A stretch of DNA of 64,000 bases from Oceanobacillus halotolerans. Its GTDB lineage: Bacteria; Bacillota; Bacilli; Bacillales; Amphibacillaceae. Position 1 is the stretch's first letter. Each line of letters begins with the position of its first letter. Position numbers and translations under genes: made by a program. The stretch covers positions 1 to 64,000 of the forward strand of contig NZ_WIXL01000014.1 in assembly GCF_010993955.1 (NCBI RefSeq), read 5' to 3'. Below the pieces are notes generated by a model. It did no database searches. It had not been told where the DNA came from and saw nothing but the letters and a program-made list of their open reading frames with translations. Of this stretch, positions 44,240-54,689 are shown one piece after another.

Positions 44240-44995
44240 ATGGGACTATTAGAAGGAAAAATTGCTATTGTTACTGGTGGAGCGAAGGGTATGGGAGAAA
44301 CTCATGCTAGAAAACTTGCTGATGAAGGAGCGAAAGTTGTAATTGGAGATGTTGATGTTGAGAATGGAGAAAAACTAGCAGAGTCCATAGGGGATAATGC
44401 TAGTTTTATAGAATTAGATGTAACCAATTCTACAAGTTGGGATCAGTTAGTGAAAAAGACTAAAGAAACATTTGGTTCTATCGATATCCTAGTTAATAAT
44501 GCTGGACTTGCAGGGGGTATGCCAGGACTTTTGGAGATAGAGGAAGATTTGTATAAAAAGATCATTGATATTAATCAATTAGGAGTTTTTAACGGCATGA
44601 GAGCGGTTTTGCCTACAATGATAGAAAATAACAAAGGATCTATCATTAATATTTCTTCCCTTGCTGGGTTGCGGCACGATACTACAGTCAATCCGGCTTA
44701 TACAGCTTCAAAATTTGCAGTTAGAGGTCTTACGAAACAAGCAGCATATGAGTTTGCTGATAAGAACATAAGAATTAATGCTGTTCTTCCTGGTGCAGTA
44801 CTAACTCCTATGGCAGAAGCAACATTAACTAAAGAACAAATTGATGAAGTTTCTCAAACGCTCCTACCAATGAAACGCTTTGCAAATCCAGAAGAAGTTT
44901 CTGAGTTAATAGCATTTTTGGCATCCGATAAAGCTAGCTATATTAGTGGAGGAGATTTCGTGGTTGATGGAGCAAGAGCAACCATTAATAAGTAA
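44240..44995 (+). CDS. Short-chain dehydrogenase/reductase
   Basis: 251 residues from ATG 44240, 7 bp after TAGGAGG; an ATG at 44180 has no site. Classical SDR features are present: TGGAKGMG cofactor loop (residues ~12-19), NNAG, catalytic S in NISS, and Y-x3-K in YTASK. It is closest in style to 3-alpha(20-beta)-hydroxysteroid dehydrogenase-like or glucose 1-dehydrogenase-like SDRs. The acidic residue after beta-2 (GDVD) favours NAD(H). The substrate is unknown. Expression is likely under the divergent TetR protein. Confidence 0.85.
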   Translation: MGLLEGKIAIVTGGAKGMGETHARKLADEGAKVVIGDVDVENGEKLAESIGDNASFIELDVTNSTSWDQLVKKTKETFGSIDILVNNAGLAGGMPGLLEIEEDLYKKIIDINQLGVFNGMRAVLPTMIENNKGSIINISSLAGLRHDTTVNPAYTASKFAVRGLTKQAAYEFADKNIRINAVLPGAVLTPMAEATLTKEQIDEVSQTLLPMKRFANPEEVSELIAFLASDKASYISGGDFVVDGARATINK

Positions 44996-45153
44996 CTTAA
45001 AAAGAATGAGTTAAAAGCTCAGGGACGTGTCTTTGCTTCTGATTACAAAATTGAAGTAAAAATAACGTCCCTATGCTTCTAATAGCCCTTTTCTAGGATC
45101 TTCCAGTTTGGATCAATTAGGTAATACTTCTTCCTTCTTCAATCCCAACCATA

Positions 45154-46536
45154 TCAACTTTTTCTCTCTTCATCATTCATCAACCCTGTAAAAATAAGAC
45201 CAATTAAGGCTAACGCAGCCATCACGATAAATGCATATGTTATCCCCCAGTAGGTACCAACCTTGTAGGAAGTATCCATGATGGAAGTCGTAAAACTAAT
45301 AATCGTGGTGAGAATGATCACGCCGAATGTCATTGCAAATTGGCGTACCGTATTTACAATCGCAGATCCGTGTGGAATATCGGCATCATCCAATGCATTC
45401 ATACTAATGGTTACAAGTGTCATCAGCGTTAAGCCAAAACCGATCATAAAGAAGCAAAAATAGACCATAATCCAATAAGGAGAACTATCCATCCCGACTG
45501 TGTTTAATAGGATTAAGGAAACAAATGTAAAGGCAAAGCCAAGAATACTAATTTTCTTCCCTCCAAAGCGATCATATAGGTTTCCCGAAATAATCGTTAC
45601 AACCGATAGGAGGATTGTGCCTGGTACTAAAAGGAATCCAGATAGAAATGCGCTGGTTTCGAGAACATCTTGTGCAAACATTGGTAGGATGGTCTCAGTA
45701 GATAAGAGCAGCATCATGTTAATAAAGATAAGCACCATTAGCAATCGAAATGACGAATTGCGGAACAGTTTTACATTAAGGACTGGTATCGTCAAGGATA
45801 ATTGGCGACGGATGAACAAGGTAATCGATAGAATGCCAATTCCTAGTGGTAAGATAACCAGTATGTCTGTAAATCCGGTTACGCTGATCGTGCTTAAGCC
45901 AAAAATAAAAAAAGAAAACCCAACTCCTGAAAGTATAATCGACAGGAAATCTATCTTCGTTTCTTGCTTTTCTAACACATTTCTCATCACAAATATGGCT
46001 AGAACTAAAGTACTTATGATGAGTGGGAGCAATATCCAATGGAGCGAACGCCAACTGAAAAAATCAATGATCATCCCAGAGATGGATGGTGCAGTAGCGG
46101 GTGCGACATTGACAACAGATCCTAATAATCCCATGGCAAATCCTCTTCGTTTATATGGGAACACATTCAATAATATCGTTTGTACTAATGGCAGAATAAT
46201 GCCAGCACCAATCGCCTGAATGACTCTAGACAAAATTAAGGTACCAAAGTTCGGCGATACCCCTCCAATTACTGTACCAACAGCCAAAAATGAAAGAGAA
46301 AAAACGACAAGGGTTTTCGCTGTAAACGTATTGGATAAATAACCTGTTAGTGGGATGAAGATAATGGTTGTAAGTAAGAAGGTGGTAGTCAACCATTGTA
46401 CCTGCGTTGCGTTCAAATCAAATTCGTTCATAATCGTTGGATACGCTGTAATTAATAGAAATTGACTAAATGTAAATAAAAAAGCTGTTGCTAATATGAC
46501 AACAACGAGACCTTTGTGCGCTACTTTTTCTCCCAA
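45154..46536 (-). CDS. DHA2-family (EmrB/QacA-type) multidrug efflux MFS transporter
   Basis: 460 residues on the minus strand with about 14 predicted membrane helices. The antiporter motif appears as SRVIQAIGAGIILPL (motif C-type) and the loop 2-3 motif as LTGYLSNTF. It pumps drugs or toxic compounds out using the proton gradient. It stands alone. An inverted AGGGACGT/ACGTCCCT pair (45021-45072) lies downstream. Confidence 0.85.
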   Translation of the reverse strand: MGEKVAHKGLVVVILATAFLFTFSQFLLITAYPTIMNEFDLNATQVQWLTTTFLLTTIIFIPLTGYLSNTFTAKTLVVFSLSFLAVGTVIGGVSPNFGTLILSRVIQAIGAGIILPLVQTILLNVFPYKRRGFAMGLLGSVVNVAPATAPSISGMIIDFFSWRSLHWILLPLIISTLVLAIFVMRNVLEKQETKIDFLSIILSGVGFSFFIFGLSTISVTGFTDILVILPLGIGILSITLFIRRQLSLTIPVLNVKLFRNSSFRLLMVLIFINMMLLLSTETILPMFAQDVLETSAFLSGFLLVPGTILLSVVTIISGNLYDRFGGKKISILGFAFTFVSLILLNTVGMDSSPYWIMVYFCFFMIGFGLTLMTLVTISMNALDDADIPHGSAIVNTVRQFAMTFGVIILTTIISFTTSIMDTSYKVGTYWGITYAFIVMAALALIGLIFTGLMNDEERKS

Positions 46537-46921
46537 TCACATTCAGACTCCTTTCCATCATCTATGATTTCCTTTAATGATACGATGTAACGTATGTAAG
46601 TAGATCTATTGTTTCATAGTTTAGTTGATTGGTAAACAAAAGCTGTTTTCTAAAAGATTGTTGCTTTTTCAAGTATAAATCATAATGAACAGTTGATGTA
46701 ATAATGAAGCCAATTATTTTAGAGTGGGTAGACAATATGTATAGTATGGTAAAATACAACATAATTCCCAATGGTACGATGGAATTCACACGTAAGTAAG
46801 TGGATACATTAATTGAATTAAAAATGGACCTACTATGGAAGAGCACTTGTGCTTGTCAGTCTTGGTCGGCAGACAAGTCTCTAAAATGTAGGAAGTGGAA
46901 GTAATAGAAAGGAAGGGTACC

Positions 46922-47272
46922 ATGGCCAAACATAAAATTTTCACCATGAGTGTCGCAAAAGTCTACCCCCATTATATTACGAAGGCAGAGAATAAAGGAC
47001 GTACGAAAGAAGAAGTAGATGAGATCATTCGTTGGTTGACAGGGTATAGCCAGGAAGCATTAGAGGCGCAACTGGAAAAACAGACAGACTTTGAGATCTT
47101 TTTTACGGAAGCTCCCCAATTGAATCCTTCACGTACGTTGATCAAAGGTGTGATCTGTGGTGTCCGAGTAGAAGATATTGAAGAACCAACCATGCAGGAA
47201 ATTCGTTATTTGGACAAGCTCATTGATGAGTTAGCAAAGGGAAAAGTGATGGAGAAGATTTTGCGGAAGTAA
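46922..47272 (+). CDS. DUF2200 family protein
   Basis: 116 residues from ATG 46922, with AAGGAAGGG upstream; the longer start at 46895 has no site. The sequence ([32 protein letters not shown] ... [21 protein letters not shown], shown in pieces) matches DUF2200 throughout. These are small cytosolic proteins of unknown function found across bacteria. Monocistronic. Confidence 0.85.
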   Translation: MAKHKIFTMSVAKVYPHYITKAENKGRTKEEVDEIIRWLTGYSQEALEAQLEKQTDFEIFFTEAPQLNPSRTLIKGVICGVRVEDIEEPTMQEIRYLDKLIDELAKGKVMEKILRK

Positions 47273-47551
47273 TTATATGTTCGTGCTTGAACTAGTGCGG
47301 ACAGTGAATATGAAATGAGTGAGGCACTGATGCAATAGAAATTCCTCCCTAGTATCGTATTTTACGACCAAGATGGAAATGAATATATGTTGAGAGAAGA
47401 TAGCTAATGTGGTGACTAGGCTATAAGTTGGCACGCCAAAACAGATCAAGAAGCAGGTTGAGGACCTGAACTATTGAGCAGTCTCCGTTATGGTAAAAGT
47501 ATTCTTCCATCTAGGAGGGAATAGGACGTCTAGTTACGATCACGATTTAAA
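47273..47551. other. Intergenic with a gene scar
   Basis: 47345-47407 encodes a short open tail (SIVFYDQDGNEYMLREDS then stop) without a start or site, probably the remnant of a small gene. Nothing else is seen. Confidence 0.35.
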
Positions 47552-47582
47552 AAAAGGTTTGACGACATTGGTCAAACCTTTT
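47552..47582. terminator. Bidirectional terminator at the end of pheA
   Basis: AAAAGGTTTGAC (47552-47563) pairs with GTCAAACCTTTT (47571-47582). T runs flank both sides when read on either strand. The pheA stop codon lies inside the stem. Confidence 0.85.
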
Positions 47583-48405
47583 TATCATATAGCTTCGTTC
47601 TGTCATAGGTTCCTAACACACGAACATCATGTCCAAATGCTTCAAAAATGGTAATCGCTTTTTTTATTTCCGCTTCATCTAATCCAGCTTCTGCTTCGAT
47701 AAAGAAGTGGTAGTTCCCTAGCTTTTTCTTCGTTGGACGTGATTCAATCCAAGTGAGGTTAATGGTAAGAGCGGTAAAGACATTCAAAATAGAAGCTAAC
47801 ATACCTGGATAATCCTCACATGGTGTTATGACGAGCATCGTTTTACTTTTGTGTTGTTGGGTATTTTCTCTGCTAATAACGAAAAAGCGAGTATGATTTT
47901 CGCCATTATCTTGGATACCACTTTTGGCAATATGTAATTGAAATAGATCGGCAGCTGACTTAGAGGCGATAGCTGCAACATCGCGTCTTCCTTCCTGTTT
48001 GATAGCCCGAGCAGCTGATGATGTACTGTCATAGCGAACACTTTTTACTTCAGACTTTCTAATGTATTCTCTACATTGTGCTAAGGCTGGTGGGACAGAC
48101 CATACTTCCCGGATATCTTGTAAGTCAGTTTCTTCTAAAGTAAGGAGGTGCATCGTTACTGGAAAGATGACTTCCGCCTCAATGAATAAATCGTTTGCCA
48201 GCAACCCATCTGCTGTAATATTGATCGTTCCTTCAATTGAGTTTTCAATTGGAACAATCCCTTTATCTGCTTTGTGTTCACCAACAGCTTCTAGAACATC
48301 TAGGATGGTATCACACCTATGCCATTCTTTCGTATTTGGAGTGAAATATCGTAACGCAGCTTCCTCTGAAAAACTTCCTTGTGGACCCAAATAGGCTATT
48401 TTCAT
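47572..48405 (-). CDS. pheA: Prephenate dehydratase
   Basis: 277 residues from ATG 48403-48405 on the minus strand (an upstream ATG three codons earlier is possible). The catalytic domain begins KIAYLGPQGSFSEEAA and carries the TRFFVI motif near residue 175, where the threonine is needed for catalysis. The C-terminal ACT domain (about 190-270, with ESRPTKKKLGNYHFFIE) binds phenylalanine for feedback inhibition. It converts prephenate to phenylpyruvate in phenylalanine synthesis. The length is normal for the monofunctional Bacillus enzyme, and it is monocistronic here. Confidence 0.93.
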   Translation of the reverse strand: MKIAYLGPQGSFSEEAALRYFTPNTKEWHRCDTILDVLEAVGEHKADKGIVPIENSIEGTINITADGLLANDLFIEAEVIFPVTMHLLTLEETDLQDIREVWSVPPALAQCREYIRKSEVKSVRYDSTSSAARAIKQEGRRDVAAIASKSAADLFQLHIAKSGIQDNGENHTRFFVISRENTQQHKSKTMLVITPCEDYPGMLASILNVFTALTINLTWIESRPTKKKLGNYHFFIEAEAGLDEAEIKKAITIFEAFGHDVRVLGTYDRTKLYDKKV

Positions 48406-48952
48406 GAATAACACGCCTTTCTTTTATAGCTAGTATACAGGCGGGACTTCTCCCATTTACTCTTTTTAAGAATCGGATAAAATGCAATTTCGACCAGGAA
48501 TGCCTGTTGTTCATATAGAATGATATAATTATGATTATTCGGTAAATCGTCATTCATGTTTCGTATTATACAGGAATGGTCCACTATTAAAAAGAGTTTG
48601 TTTTCATAATGTTTCGGAAATTCCGCTAACGTTTTCAAAACTTGTAGTGACCAATGTGATGATCCTGGGCCTTCATGTAGTACATGACTGGAGTAGGACT
48701 CGTGTCGCTGTTATGAATTTGACGCCATATTCACCACCAATAGGCTGGACCCAATAATGATTCAGTCTTTTCTGTTGGTTCAATTATCCATTAATTTCTA
48801 ATATTAACATAAAAAAATCCTATTAATGGTTTAAAGAATAATAGAAAAGGGTATATGTTTAGGTGATTTGTATTTATTTTTCAATTTTCATCATTTTAAT
48901 TAGTGAAAATTTGATGGTGAAACGGTTAAAATCACACTAAAGGAGATCGCCT
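48406..48952. other. Intergenic, nothing recognised
   Basis: About 550 bp between divergent genes. It is AT-rich near 48780-48920, where promoters for the downstream ATP-grasp gene probably lie. No gene seen. Confidence 0.45.
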
Positions 48953-49975
48953 ATGGAAAACATTAATGTTTTGGTAACTGGAATCGGCGGGCCCACGGCT
49001 CAAGGGATCATAAATGGATTGAGAAAGATAGATAATATTAACATTATCGGGGTTGATCGGCGGAGCATGACCTCAGGCCATCAATTTTGTGACAAAACCT
49101 ATCAGGTTCCAAGGTATACCCAAAAAGACCAATACCGCAAAGCGATCATAGATATTATCCATACCGAACAGGTACATGCGATATTTCCGTCCCTACATGA
49201 AGAAATTAGTCTCTATCAAGAAACTAGGGAAGATTGGGGAGCCATTGTGGCACTACCAAAAAGCGATAACTTTCCCATCCTTCTTAATAAAGAGAATACC
49301 TATGAATTCTTAATCAAAATGGGTCTTGGTTCGTTTGTTCCAAGATACTATGGTTTCAATGGCCCGGATGAACTTCGTCAAATTAAATATGTTTTTTTCC
49401 CTGATGAGCGTTTTGTGGTGACAAAAATTGTTGATGGCCACGGTTCTCTAGGGTTTGCTATATTAGCGAGTGAAGAGGATTATTTGAAAGCATTAAAAGA
49501 GGGTCGGAGAAAAATTTATAATATCAATGATTATTGCAAGATTATAGATCAGGAAGAACGAAAAATTGTAATGGAATACATAGAAGGGATAGAATATAGT
49601 GTAGACGTTTTTATGCATGAGGGACAAGTTGTAGTAGCTGTGCCTCGAGAACGTTCTGGTGTTTCCAACGGTATTGTTTTAGATGGTACAGTTATCTACC
49701 ATGAAGAACTAATCCATGCATCATCCGAAATAGCAAAAGCAATCGCAACAGATGGCTTCCTTAATCTTCAATTTATGAAGTCAAAAGATGGATTTAAACT
49801 AACAGATGTGAATCCTCGATTCTGCGGGAGTCAAATTATGAGTTTAGGAGCTAGGGTGAATTTTCCGTATTTATTTTTACAATATAACCTACTTCAAGAG
49901 TTTGTTTCTGTAACACCGAGATGGAATACACGAATGCTGCGATATAGAGAACATTTCTTTGTTTATCAAGATTAG
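48953..49975 (+). CDS. ATP-grasp enzyme (carbamoyl-phosphate-synthase-large-chain-like)
   Basis: 340 residues from ATG 48953 with AAAGGAGATC upstream. A Rossmann-like pre-ATP-grasp domain opens with NVLVTGIGGPTAQGII. The ATP-grasp domain spans about 105-300, with nucleotide-binding VVTKIVDGHGSLGF and metal ligands in LTDVNPRFCGSQ. Such enzymes ligate a carboxylate to an amine, often to decorate cell-surface or secondary-metabolite molecules. The next gene, 47 bp on, is a MurJ-like flippase, so surface polymer assembly is plausible. The substrate is unknown. Confidence 0.8.
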   Translation: MENINVLVTGIGGPTAQGIINGLRKIDNINIIGVDRRSMTSGHQFCDKTYQVPRYTQKDQYRKAIIDIIHTEQVHAIFPSLHEEISLYQETREDWGAIVALPKSDNFPILLNKENTYEFLIKMGLGSFVPRYYGFNGPDELRQIKYVFFPDERFVVTKIVDGHGSLGFAILASEEDYLKALKEGRRKIYNINDYCKIIDQEERKIVMEYIEGIEYSVDVFMHEGQVVVAVPRERSGVSNGIVLDGTVIYHEELIHASSEIAKAIATDGFLNLQFMKSKDGFKLTDVNPRFCGSQIMSLGARVNFPYLFLQYNLLQEFVSVTPRWNTRMLRYREHFFVYQD

Positions 49976-50022
49976 ATTATGCTACTCTTAAATGAAAAGC
50001 TACATATAATTGGAGAATATTT

Positions 50023-51540
50023 ATGAAAAAAGCTGTTATCCTCGTAATGCTTGTTACCATTATTTCTAAAATAATAGGTTTTCTACGGGATATTACATTA
50101 TCCTACTTCTATGGTGCATCTAATATTAGTGATGCCTTTTTCATATCCCTTACTATTCCAAGTGTTATATTCGGTGTGATTGCAGCTGGAATATCTACAA
50201 GTTATATTCCGATTTATAGCAAGATTGAAACGCATCATAGCCTAAGGAAAGGGAAGCATTATACAAATAATCTAATTAATATCCTGTTTGTGTTTTGCTC
50301 TATTATCATTATACTAGGACTAATCTTCACCGAACCTTTAGTTAAGTTATTCGCTAGTGGATTTGAAGGGGAAACCTTACGACTAGCAGTAGTATTCACT
50401 AGAATAAGTATGGTAGGAATCTACTTTACTATTATTATTCGAATTTTGAGTGCCTATCTTAATTACAAAAAATTATTTATCGTCCCTGCCTTGATTGGAC
50501 TACCGATGAATATCATTCTTATAGCTGCAATAATACTGAGTCGGAAATTGGATTTCGTCATACTACTTGCTATTGGGAATGTAATAGCCTTATTTGTGCA
50601 ATTGGCTATCTTAGTATATTTTGCCTATCAAAAACAATATAAATACCAACTTATTTTCAATATAAAAGACCCTTATATCAGAAATATGGTAACCCTTTCC
50701 TTACCAGTGATATTAGGTTCAAGTGTGACACAAATAAATAAACTAGTGGACCGGACACTGGCTTCCCAAAGTTCTACGGGAGGTATTTCAGCACTTAATT
50801 ACGCACACACATTAAATAATGCATTGTTAGGAATCTTTGTCGCATCCATTTCAACAGTCATGTATCCACTCATCTCTAAAATGGCTACGAAAGGAAATAT
50901 TGATGGGCTTAAAAGAACGTTACATCAATCTATTATTGGTGTATCCCTTTTTTTAATTCCAGCTACAGTATTCGCTTTATTATTTGCAGAGCCTATTATC
51001 CAATTGTTATATGGAAGAGGGGCTTTTGATCAACATGCCTCTACCATGACATCACAGGCTTTTTTCTTTTATTCCGTTGGTATGCTAGGTTTTGGGTTAA
51101 GGGTTTTGCTATCAAGAGCGTTTTATTCATTAGAGGATACAAGAACACCAATGATTAACGCAACGATCGCTATGGTCTTAAATATCATATTAAATTTCAC
51201 CTTAGCAGGATTCCTCGGTATTGGTGGCCTTGCTTTAGCAACGAGCTTGTCTGTTATATTCTGTACAATTTTATTATTCTTTAGTCTACGAAGGAAAATT
51301 GGACAACTACATCTAAGGGAAACATTAGTTTCGTTTATAAAAATAAGTATAGCCGCCTTTATAATGGGCTTCATTTCGAAGTTTTTATATCAGTACTTAT
51401 TAAGTATAATGAATAACACCTTTTCTTTATTTGCTACTTTACTCGTTTCCTTAGGGGTATACGTTATTTGTATCATGTTTGCTAAAATTAAAGATGCGGA
51501 TAATTTTATTCAAGAAATTAGGAGGAAAATTAAAAAATAG
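50023..51540 (+). CDS. MurJ/MviN-family lipid II flippase
   Basis: 505 residues with 13-14 predicted membrane helices. The start (ILVMLVTIISKIIGFLRDI) and the repeat DAFFISLTIPS are typical of MurJ/MviN in the MOP superfamily. These proteins flip lipid II or related lipid-linked units across the membrane. It follows the ATP-grasp gene and is probably cotranscribed. As Bacillaceae often have several MurJ-like proteins, this may serve a special polymer rather than peptidoglycan. A terminator follows. Confidence 0.85.
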   Translation: MKKAVILVMLVTIISKIIGFLRDITLSYFYGASNISDAFFISLTIPSVIFGVIAAGISTSYIPIYSKIETHHSLRKGKHYTNNLINILFVFCSIIIILGLIFTEPLVKLFASGFEGETLRLAVVFTRISMVGIYFTIIIRILSAYLNYKKLFIVPALIGLPMNIILIAAIILSRKLDFVILLAIGNVIALFVQLAILVYFAYQKQYKYQLIFNIKDPYIRNMVTLSLPVILGSSVTQINKLVDRTLASQSSTGGISALNYAHTLNNALLGIFVASISTVMYPLISKMATKGNIDGLKRTLHQSIIGVSLFLIPATVFALLFAEPIIQLLYGRGAFDQHASTMTSQAFFFYSVGMLGFGLRVLLSRAFYSLEDTRTPMINATIAMVLNIILNFTLAGFLGIGGLALATSLSVIFCTILLFFSLRRKIGQLHLRETLVSFIKISIAAFIMGFISKFLYQYLLSIMNNTFSLFATLLVSLGVYVICIMFAKIKDADNFIQEIRRKIKK

Positions 51541-51624
51541 TAATTCAACTAATTCCAAGCCCTTTTCAACCTCGAGCACCGCTATCATATATTAACAAAA
51601 CTGTTAGCAACCATTTCTATCGTT

Positions 51625-51657
51625 AAAAAAAGTCGGACTAATAAATCCGACTTTTTT
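51625..51657. terminator. Rho-independent terminator
   Basis: AAAAAGTCGGA pairs with TCCGACTTTTT around TCCGAC at 51646. T runs on both strands make it bidirectional. Confidence 0.85.
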
Positions 51658-51807
51658 GCACGTTAGGAATGTATAAAATTTTAGCTATGAAGTGGACTCG
51701 ACGTGGCTTAAATTTTAATGTCCCAAGTATAAGAAAAAAGAAGCTTGGCAGGGTGCGTGTGTAATAGGTAGAAGGAAGGTAAAGGTAATGAATGGAAGTG
51801 ACATAAA

Positions 51808-52509
51808 TTGAGATACGGAAAAATAGAATATGGCACATTACATCGAAAAGTAAATCGGTTTATAGCCGAAGTTTTCATTGATGGGGAGCTGGAGAAAGTG
51901 CATATTAAGAACACTGGACGGTTGAAGGAGCTGCTTGTACCAGGTGCAAGGGTAGTACTTGAAATCAGTACTAATCCAAAGCGGAAAACAAGATACTCTA
52001 TTATAGCTGTATGGAAGAATGGAAAGCTAGTTAACATTGATTCCCAAGCACCAAATGTGGTTGCCTTTGATGCTATGAAGAATGGAAATTTGCGAGAAGT
52101 GGGGGAAGTGGCTGTCGTGAAACGGGAGGTAACATTTGGAGACTCTCGCTTTGACTTGTATTATGAACAGAATGATGTCCAGGGATTTGTTGAGGTAAAG
52201 GGAGTGACCTTAGAACGTAATGGCGTCGCAATGTTTCCAGATGCACCAACTACAAGAGGAACGAAACATGTCCAGGAATTAGCGAATGCTATCAAGCGTG
52301 GGTATAAGGCTGCGATTCTATTTGTTGTTCAGATGAAAGGCTGTCATCGTTTTGTGCCATATACAGAAATGGATCAAGATTTTGCAAAGGCGTTGCAAGA
52401 AGTATCAGAACTAGGAGTACAGGTTATAGCTTATGATACAGTGGTCACAGAGGATACGTTACTACTCGATGAACCGATTCCAGTTGATCTTTCCGAGATA
52501 GATGTGTAG
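51808..52509 (+). CDS. sfsA: SfsA family DNA/RNA nuclease
   Basis: 233 residues from TTG 51808 (site GGAAGTG 10 bp upstream). SfsA hallmarks are seen in order: HIKNTGRLKELLVPG (OB-like N-terminal half), then a PD-(D/E)XK-like core with RFDLYY and GFVEVKGVTL, and PDAPTTRGTKH. E. coli SfsA was named for sugar fermentation stimulation and was later linked to nuclease activity. The role in Bacilli is unclear. Monocistronic. Confidence 0.9.
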   Translation: MRYGKIEYGTLHRKVNRFIAEVFIDGELEKVHIKNTGRLKELLVPGARVVLEISTNPKRKTRYSIIAVWKNGKLVNIDSQAPNVVAFDAMKNGNLREVGEVAVVKREVTFGDSRFDLYYEQNDVQGFVEVKGVTLERNGVAMFPDAPTTRGTKHVQELANAIKRGYKAAILFVVQMKGCHRFVPYTEMDQDFAKALQEVSELGVQVIAYDTVVTEDTLLLDEPIPVDLSEIDV

Positions 52510-52882
52510 ACGTCATGCAGTCCAAATATATCAAAACCCCCCATCAAAATTGAAGACTAAACTCAAATACTACTACTAGATGCACCACCCAACTAACCAT
52601 TCTTGTATTCTCAAGTTTCAAGCCAATTAATTTAAAAAATTCAAAAAAGGGAGGATTTAGCCTTTATTGTGTACTTTTCCTAGTTTGTCTCTATTTATTA
52701 GCGCTATAGTCCATCTTTCTTTTAAATTCGATACTAGAATTTTATGGGTAATCTGCTAAACTAGTATATTGTGAAAATAAATAAATTTTTTCTTACATAT
52801 TGGTTGATGTTAGGTAGGATAGGGAAGCATTGGAACTTCCCTACGCTTCATAGAAATATAGTACATAGTTGGAGGTTATTTC
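52510..52882. other. Intergenic leader region of the TPP enzyme
   Basis: About 370 bp without a gene. A hairpin GGGAAG/CTTCCC (around 52822-52843) lies ~40 bp before the RBS GGAGG of the next gene and might be a leader element. Confidence 0.4.
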
Positions 52883-54556
52883 ATGAATAATCAAACAGAA
52901 TTTACAGTAGCAGAAGCAATTGTAAAAGAACTGGTACGAAGTGAAGTAGAAGTAGTATATGGTATCGTTAGTATTCATAATATGCCAATTTACGATGCAA
53001 TTTTGCGTGAAGGAAATATCCGTATCGTGACTGCTCGCGGTGAAAGTGGAGCGGTAAACATGGCGGATGCATATGCACGTACTACAGGTAAATTGGGAGT
53101 TGTCATCACAAGTACTGGTGCTGGAGCAGGTAACGGTGCAGGTTCATTGACAGAGACATGGAATTCAGGAACGCCGCTATTGCACATTACCGGGGAAGCG
53201 GATTCTCATTATATTGGAACCGATCAGCGATATATCCACGAAGCAAAAGATCAGTTAAAAATGATGGAAGGTGCCAATAAATCTGCTTATTTATTGAAGC
53301 GTCCAAAGCAAACGACACCATTTGTGCGTAATGCGATCAAAGAAGCATTGACGGTGCCGACTGGTCCTGTAACCATTTCGATTCCAACGAATTTCCAAGC
53401 ACAAATTATTCCTGAAAATCAGTTAATCGAAGTAGAAAAGGATGAGAATCAAGCAACACAACTCACCATTCCGCAAGATGTAATAGAAAAGATCACTGCA
53501 GCAAAAAGACCAGTCATCTGGGCTGGAAATGGTGTGATTGCTTCCAATGCATCAGAGGAGCTTCAGGTGCTAGTTGATAAAATGCAACCTGCAGTCATTA
53601 CAAGTGAGGCTGGAAAAGGGTCTATTCCGGAAAATAATCCACTTTGTATCGGCAATTTTGCTGCTACACCACAAGTGGAGGAACTATTGAAAAAATCGGA
53701 TCTCCTTATTAGTATTGGGGTTCGTTTCCGTGGTGGGGAAACATTGGACTGGACACTACCAGTTCCTGAAAATCATATTAATATTGATTTGAACCCAAAT
53801 GCATTTAACCGTAATTTTGATACCATGTGCACCTTGGTAGGGGATGCAAAAGCAGTGTTACAAACGATCAACAGTGACCTATCCTCTAAGGAGTTGAACC
53901 CAGATACAGCTTATGTGGATGAAGTGAAGTCAGTCCGTCAAGCGGTTCGTCATGACCTTCGCAGTCAAGTTGAACCTTATGGAGAAGTTGCAGCTATCAT
54001 GCAGGAACATATGCCTGAGAATTCTATCTTGGTAACAGATGTCACGATTCCTGGCTACACGTGGGGAAATAAATTGATCAACATTAATGAACCAAGAAAT
54101 TACCTTCACATGACTGGCGGAGGAATTGGACAAGGGTTGCCAATGGCAATTGGTGCGAAGATTGCTCAACCAGAAAAGCCTGTTGTTCTTATTGCAGGAG
54201 ATGGTGGGTTTATGGTGAATGCTGGTGAGATGATCTCTGCCATTCAAGAAGAAACGCCAATTACTGTTGTGTTATTTGATGATGGTGGATATGGCATCTT
54301 AAGATACTACCAAGAAGCAGCCTATAATAGACGTACATCTGTCGACTTACAAAACCCAGATTTTGTCATGATGGCAACATCCATGGGCTTTGAAGCAGAA
54401 AAGGTGAGTTCAGTCGAGGAATTTAAGGAAGGATTTGCGAATGCAATCGCAAGTAAAAAACCTTCTCTAGTGGTCGTGGATGTTGAAGCAGTAGGCGTAT
54501 TAGAATACGAGGATTCGGATGAATACCTCGCATCCTTCCGTCCAAAACAAGGCTAA
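52883..54556 (+). CDS. Thiamine-pyrophosphate-dependent enzyme (acetolactate-synthase-like)
   Basis: 557 residues from ATG 52883 with TTGGAGG upstream. The three domains of the family are present: the PYR domain with catalytic glutamate in ARGESGAVNMADAYAR (E51), a central domain, and the PP domain with the GDGGFMVNAGEM motif that binds Mg-TPP. It resembles acetolactate synthase large subunits and benzoylformate-decarboxylase-like proteins, but no ilvN small subunit follows. The substrate cannot be fixed from sequence. Monocistronic. Confidence 0.8.
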   Translation: MNNQTEFTVAEAIVKELVRSEVEVVYGIVSIHNMPIYDAILREGNIRIVTARGESGAVNMADAYARTTGKLGVVITSTGAGAGNGAGSLTETWNSGTPLLHITGEADSHYIGTDQRYIHEAKDQLKMMEGANKSAYLLKRPKQTTPFVRNAIKEALTVPTGPVTISIPTNFQAQIIPENQLIEVEKDENQATQLTIPQDVIEKITAAKRPVIWAGNGVIASNASEELQVLVDKMQPAVITSEAGKGSIPENNPLCIGNFAATPQVEELLKKSDLLISIGVRFRGGETLDWTLPVPENHINIDLNPNAFNRNFDTMCTLVGDAKAVLQTINSDLSSKELNPDTAYVDEVKSVRQAVRHDLRSQVEPYGEVAAIMQEHMPENSILVTDVTIPGYTWGNKLININEPRNYLHMTGGGIGQGLPMAIGAKIAQPEKPVVLIAGDGGFMVNAGEMISAIQEETPITVVLFDDGGYGILRYYQEAAYNRRTSVDLQNPDFVMMATSMGFEAEKVSSVEEFKEGFANAIASKKPSLVVVDVEAVGVLEYEDSDEYLASFRPKQG

Positions 54557-54689
54557 GTTGTTACAGAATTCACCATTCATTCCTATTTTAAAAGTAGAGT
54601 AGCGTGTAGGATATATTGGAGTTTTTTTGTTTGTTGCTTTTCGACGTATAATCTATATTGTGCGCAATAAAGTTAAGGCGATGTTTAGG